Shown here: piece by piece, positions 59,691-64,000 of the stretch
Position numbering within the stretch: position 1 is the first letter of the stretch
Layout of the letters: the number at the start of each line of letters is the position of its first letter
DNA from: Rhynochetos jubatus
Lineage: Eukaryota > Chordata > Aves > Eurypygiformes > Rhynochetidae
DNA: 64,000 nucleotides
NCBI GenBank assembly: GCA_027574665.1
Contig: CM050672.1
Coordinates: 9,656,001 to 9,720,000, forward strand
Direction of reading: 5' to 3'
Program-made: the position numbers and the translations under genes
The notes under the pieces: generated by a model
Told to the model about the DNA's origin: nothing
The model's database searches: none
What the model saw: only the letters and a program-made list of their open reading frames with translations

Positions 59691-62200
59691 CACGAGAAGC
59701 TCCAGCCCAAAACTCAGCCAAAATCCAGCCCACATCCGGGAGAATATCAAGAGCAGGGCGTGGAGCAAGCCAGGCCTCAAACCACGAGAAGCTCCAGCCC
59801 AAAAGAAAGCCAAAATCCAGCCCACCTCCGGGAGAATCTCAAGAGCAGGGGGTGGAGCAAGCCAGGCCTCAAACCACGAGAAGCTCCAGCCCAAAAGGCA
59901 GCCAAAATGCAGCCCACATCCGGGAGAATTTCAAGAGCAGGGGGTGGAGCAAGCCAGGCCTCAAACCACGACAAGCTCCAGCCCAAAAGGCAGCCAAAAT
60001 GCAGCCCACATCCGGGAGAATCTCAAGAGCAGGGGGTGGAGAAAGGCAGGCCTCAAACCATGAGAAGCTCCAGCCCAAAAGGCAGCCAAAATCCAGCCCA
60101 CATCCGGGAGAATACCAAGAGCAGGGGGTGGAGCAAGCCAGGCCTCAAACCACGAGAAGCTCCAGCCCAAAATCAGCCAAAATGCAGCCCACATCCGGGA
60201 GAATCTCAAGAGCAGGGGGTGGAGCAAGCCAGGCCTCAAACCACGAGAAGCTCCAGCCCAAAAGGCAGCCAAAATGCAGCCCACCTCCGGGAGAATCTCA
60301 AGAGCAGGGGGTGGAGCAAGCCAGGCCTCAAACCACGAGAAGCTCCAGCCCAAAAGGCAGCCAAAATCCATCCCACATCCGGGAGAATCTCAAGAGCAGG
60401 GTGTGGAGCAAGCCAGGCCTCAAACCACGAGAAGCTCCAGCCCAAAAGGCAGCCAAAATTCAGCCCACATCCGGGAGAATCTCAAGAGCAGGCGGTGGAG
60501 CAAGCCAGGCCTCAAACCACGAGAAGCTCCTGCCCAAAAGGCAGCCAAAATGCAGCCCACGTCCGGGAGAATCTCAATGGCAGAGTTTGGAGCAAGCCAG
60601 GCCTCAAACCACGAGAAGCTCCAGCCCAAAAGGCAGCCAAAATGCAGCCCACGTCCGGGAGAATCTCAAGAGCAGGGGGTGGAGCAAGCCAGGCCTCAAA
60701 CCACAAGAAGCTCCAGCCCAAAAGTCAGCCAAAATGCAGCCCACATCCGGGAGAATCTCAAGAGCAGGGGGTGGAGCAAGCCAGGCCTCAAACCACGAGA
60801 AGCTCCAGCCCAAAAGGCAGCCAAAATGCAGCCCACATCCGGGAGAATCTCAAGAGCAGGGGGTGGAGCAAGCCAGGCCTCAAACCACGAGAAGCTCCAG
60901 CCCAAAAGGCAGCCAAAATGCAGCCCACATCCGGGAGAATCTCAAGAGCAGGGGGTGGAGCAAGCCAGGCCTCAAACCACGAGAAGCTCCAGCCCAAAAG
61001 GCAGCCAAAATGCAGCCCACATCCGGGAGAATCTCAAGAGCAGGTCGTGGAGCAAGCCAGGCCTCAAACCACAACAAGCTCCAGCCCAAGAAGCAGCCAA
61101 AATGCAGCCCACGTCCAGGAGAATATCAAGAGCAGGGGGTGGAGCAAGCCAGGCCTCAAACCACGAGAAGCTCCAGCCCAAAACTCAGCCAAAATCCAGC
61201 CCACATCCGGGAGAATATCAAGAGCAGGGCGTGGAGCAAGCCAGGCCTCAAACCACGAGAAGCTCCAGCCCAAAAGAAAGCCAAAATCCAGCCCACCTCC
61301 GGGAGAATCTCAAGAGCAGGGGGTGGAGCAAGCCAGGCCTCAAACCACGAGAAGCTCCAGCCCAAAAGGCAGCCAAAATGCAGCCCACATCCGGGAGAAT
61401 TTCAAGAGCAGGGGGTGGAGCAAGCCAGGCCTCAAACCACGAGAAGCTCCAGCCCAAAAGGCAGCCAAAATGCAGCCCACATCCGGGAGAATCTCAAGAG
61501 CAGGGGGTGGAGAAAGGCAGGCCTCAAACCATGAGAAGCTCCAGCCCAAAAGGCAGCCAAAATGCAGCCCACATCCGGGAGAATACCAAGAGCAGGGGGT
61601 GGAGCAAGCCAGGCCTCAAACCACGAGAAGCTCCAGCCCAAAATCAGCCAAAATGCAGCCCACATCCGGGAGAATCTCAAGAGCAGGGGGTGGAGCAAGC
61701 CAGGCCTCAAACCACGAGAAGCTCCAGCCCAAAAGGCAGCCAAAATGCAGCCCACCTCCGGGAGAATCTCAAGAGCAGGGGGTGGAGCAAGCCAGGCCTC
61801 AAACCACGAGAAGCTCCAGCCCAAAAGGCAGCCAAAATCCATCCCACATCCGGGAGAATCTCAAGAGCAGGGTGTGGAGCAAGCCAGGCCTCAAACCACG
61901 AGAAGCTCCAGCCCAAAAGGCAGCCAAAATTCAGCCCACATCCGGGAGAATCTCAAGAGCAGGGGGTGGAGCAAGCCAGGCCTCAAACCACGAGAAGCTC
62001 CTGCCCAAAAGGCAGCCAAAATGCAGCCCACGTCCGGGAGAATCTCAAGAGCAGGGGGTGGAGCAAGGCAGGCCTCAAACCACGAGAAGCTCCAGCCCAA
62101 AAGGCAGCCAAAATGCAGCCCACATCCGGGAGAATCTCAAGAGCAGGGGGTGGAGAAAGGCAGGCCTCAAACCATGAGAAGCTCCAGCCCAAAAGGCAGC
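59690..62200. repeat. 16-monomer HOR, 1471-bp spacing (zone 6)
   Basis: About 59700-60720 recurs at about 61171-62190, offset 1471 bp (16 x 92 - 1; the missing base is in the 91-bp unit CCAGCCCAAAATCAGCC near 60170 and 61641). Shared ordered alleles: CCCAAAACTCAGCC, GCAGGGCGTGGAGC, CCCAAAAGAAAGCC, GAATTTCAAG, GGAGAAAGGCAGG with ACCATGAGAAG, GAATACCAAGAGC, AATCCATCCCACATCC, AAATTCAGCCC and GAAGCTCCTGCCC. Very few differences are visible, so this is among the youngest duplications in the window. The GAGAAAGGCAGG / ATGAGAAG / ATACCAAG trio appears a third time at about 62150-62235. Confidence 0.9.
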
Positions 62201-62439
62201 CAAAATGCAGCCCACTTCCGGGAGAATACCAAGAGCAGAGGGTGGAGCAAGCCAGGCCTCAAACAATGAGAAACTCCAGCCCAAAAGGCAGCCAAAATGC
62301 AGCCCACATCCGGGAGAATCTCAAGAGCAGGGGGTGGAGCAAGCCAGGCCTCAAACCACGAGAAGCTCCAGCCCAAAAGGAAGCCAAAATGCAGCCCACC
62401 TCCCTGAGAATATCAAGAGCAGGGGGTGGAGCAAGCCAG

Positions 62440-64000
62440 GCCTCAAACCACGAGAAGCTTCTCCCCTAAAGGCAGCCAAAATGCAGCCCACCTCCCGGAG
62501 AATCTCAAGAGCAGGGGGTGGAGCAAGCCAGGCCTCAAACCACGAGAAGCTCCAACCTAAAAGGCAGCCACAATGCAGCCCACATCCGGGAGAATCTCAA
62601 GAGCAGAGGGTGGAGCAAGGCAGGCCTCAAACCACGAGAAGCTCCAGCCCAAAAGGCAGCCAAAATGCAGCCCACCTCCGGAAGAATATCAAGAGCAGGG
62701 GGTGGAGCAAGCCAGGCCTCAAACCACGAGAAGCTCCAGCCCAAGAATCAGCCAAAATGCAGCCCACATCCAGGAGAATCGCGAGAGCAGGGGGTGGAGG
62801 AAGCCAGGCCTCAAACCACGAGAAGCTCCAGCCCAAAAGGCAGCCAAAATGCAGCCCACATCCGGGAGAATCTCAAGAGCACGGGGTGGAACAAGCCAGG
62901 CCTCAAACCATGAGAAGCTCCAGCCCAATAGGCAGCCAAAATGCAGCCCACATCCAGGAGAATATCAAGAGCAGGGGGTGGAGCAAGCCAGGCCTCAAAC
63001 CATGAGAAGCTCCAGCCCAAAAGGCAGCCAAAATGCAGCCCACATCCGGGAGAATCTCAAGAGCAGGGGGTGGAGCAAGCCAGGCCTCAAACCTCGAGAA
63101 GCTCCAGCCCAAAAGGCAGCCAAAATGCAGCCCACATCCGGGAGAATATCAAGAGCAGAGGGTGGAGCAAGCCAGGCCCCAAACCATGAGAAACTCCAGC
63201 CCAAAATTCAACCAAAATGCAGCCCACATCCGGGAGAATCTCAAGAGCAGGGGTTGGAGCAAGCCAGGCCTCAAACCATGAGAAGCTCCAGCCCTAAAGG
63301 CAGCCAAAATGCAGCCCACATCCGGGAGAATCGCGAGAGCAGGGGGTGGAGGAAGCCAGGCTTCAAACCACGAGAAGCTCCAGCCCAAAAGTCAGCCAAA
63401 ATGCAGCACACATCCGGGAGAATCTCAAGAGCAGGGGGTGGAGCAAGCCAGGCCTCAAACCTCGAGAAGCTCCAGCCCAATAGGCAGCCAAAATGCAGCC
63501 CACATCCGGGAGAATCTCAAGAGCAGGGGGTGGAGCAAGCCAGGCCTCAAACCACGAGAAGCTCCAGCCCAAAATGCAGACAAAATGCAGCCCAAATCCG
63601 GGAGAATCTCAAGAGCAGGGGGTTGGAGCAAGCCAGGCCTCAAACCTCGAGAAGCTCCAGCCCAAAATTGAGCCAAAATCCAGCCCACATCCGGGAGAAT
63701 CTCAAGAGCAGAGTGTGGAGCAAACCAGGCCTCAAACCACGAGAAGCTCCAGCCCAAAAGGCAGCCAAAATGCAGCCCACCTCCGGAAGAATCTCAAGAG
63801 CAGGGGGTGGAGCAAGCCAGGCCTCAAACCACGAGAAGCTCCAGCCCTAAAGGCAGCCAAAATGCAGCACACATCCAGGAGAATCGCGAGAGCAGGGGGT
63901 GGAGCAAGATAGGCCTCAAACCACGAGAAGCTCCAGCCCAAAAGGCAGCAAAAATGCAGCCCACATCCGGGAGAATCTCAAGAGCAGGGGGTGGAGCAAG
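62440..64000. repeat. Subfamily zone 7, mixed monomers at the right edge
   Basis: The last 1.5 kb has a different allele set: AATCGCGAGAGC (near 62777, 63331 and 63883), ACCATGAGAAGC, CTCCTGAGAAT-like and CACCTCCGGAAGAAT forms, CCAAGAATCAGCC and CCCAATAGGCAGCC. A 93-bp unit with GGGGGTTGGAGC lies near 63620. I found no clear HOR inside this short piece; the partner copies may lie beyond the window. Confidence 0.55.

Larger units (their letters stand above)
1..64000. repeat. 92-bp satellite array filling the entire window
   Basis: Every part of the window reads as the same 92-bp unit in one orientation. The landmarks AGGCCTCAAACC and GAGAAGCTCCAGCCC recur about every 92 bases from the first line to the last. 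Monomer starts run from 18 to 63951, which is 695 periods with a net shift of -7 bp, so nearly all units are exactly 92 bp, with scattered 91- and 93-bp forms. No unique DNA, transposon, rRNA, tRNA or gene was found between units. The first 17 bp and last 50 bp are partial monomers, so the array extends beyond both ends. Satellite identity is read directly; a centromeric or heterochromatic location is only inference. No gene annotation is justified in any stretch. Confidence 0.98.

Noticed and set aside
10..62469. Dozens of long plus-strand open frames (up to 1531 codons) looking like repeat-rich proteins
   Set aside because: They overlap each other in all three frames, start often at GTG, have a 92-residue pseudo-repeat explained by a 92-bp unit read in shifting phase, and end at ordinary single-base variants. 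T depletion accounts for the lack of stops. No promoter, splice or translation context was seen.
75..63941. Hundreds of minus-strand frames of about 69 codons, rich in Trp, Phe and Leu, resembling small membrane proteins
   Set aside because: They recur every 92 bp, begin at TTG (from CCAA at the unit's A-run) and end at TGA from TCA at 58-60. They are the antisense of the repeat, not genes.
1..64000. CRISPR array
   Set aside because: Units are directly adjacent with no unique spacers, and 92 bp of near-identical sequence does not fit a repeat-spacer layout.
1..64000. Known named satellite or telomeric/subtelomeric repeat
   Set aside because: No TTAGGG-like motif or other diagnostic feature is present, and I do not recognise the 92-bp consensus, so no family name or species was assigned.

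Overview
The whole 64 kb window is one uninterrupted, head-to-tail satellite DNA array. The monomer is 92 bp, all copies lie in the same orientation, and no unique sequence was found anywhere. I see no recognisable protein-coding gene, tRNA, rRNA, CRISPR array or transposon. A canonical monomer can be read at 7010-7101. Counting monomer starts from position 18 (first complete monomer) to 63951 (last, cut by the window end) gives about 695 full monomers with a net phase drift of only 7 bp. Both window ends fall inside monomers, so the array continues on each side.

Organism: nothing here is taxonomically diagnostic. An array this long and this pure, with layered higher-order repeats (HORs), is a eukaryotic satellite pattern of the centromeric, pericentromeric or other heterochromatic type. 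I do not recognise the repeat family by name.

Layout, judged from shared variant letters: (1) 1 to about 21.2 kb, marked by GTAGAG variants and 91-bp CATATG monomers, with 17-mer, 20-mer, 4-mer and 7-mer HORs; (2) about 21.2-30.5 kb, more heterogeneous, with TGAGGAGG and AAAGAAAGCC variants and 13-mer and 7-mer HORs; (3) about 30.5-46 kb, with AAACTCCAGCC, AAGCTT and GCATAAAATGC variants and duplicated blocks of 2.5-5.2 kb; (4) about 46-54.3 kb, a 2.67-2.76 kb HOR with a 7-mer nested inside it; (5) about 54.3-59.7 kb, a HOR of about 2.03-2.12 kb tagged by a CAACCGG insertion; (6) about 59.7-62.4 kb, a 1471-bp 16-mer HOR; (7) about 62.4-64 kb, a mixed tail.

Long open frames cover almost all of the plus strand. 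They are best explained by composition. The consensus has only 7 T in 92 bases, and none of the seven T-starting triplets is a stop, so all three plus frames are open. Because 92 is not a multiple of 3, a frame walks through all three phases, giving a 92-residue pseudo-repeat. I therefore annotate no CDS. The main interest lies in the array's architecture: several independent HOR scales, repeated use of a 7-monomer unit, whole-monomer insertions between HOR copies, and the strong T depletion of one strand.
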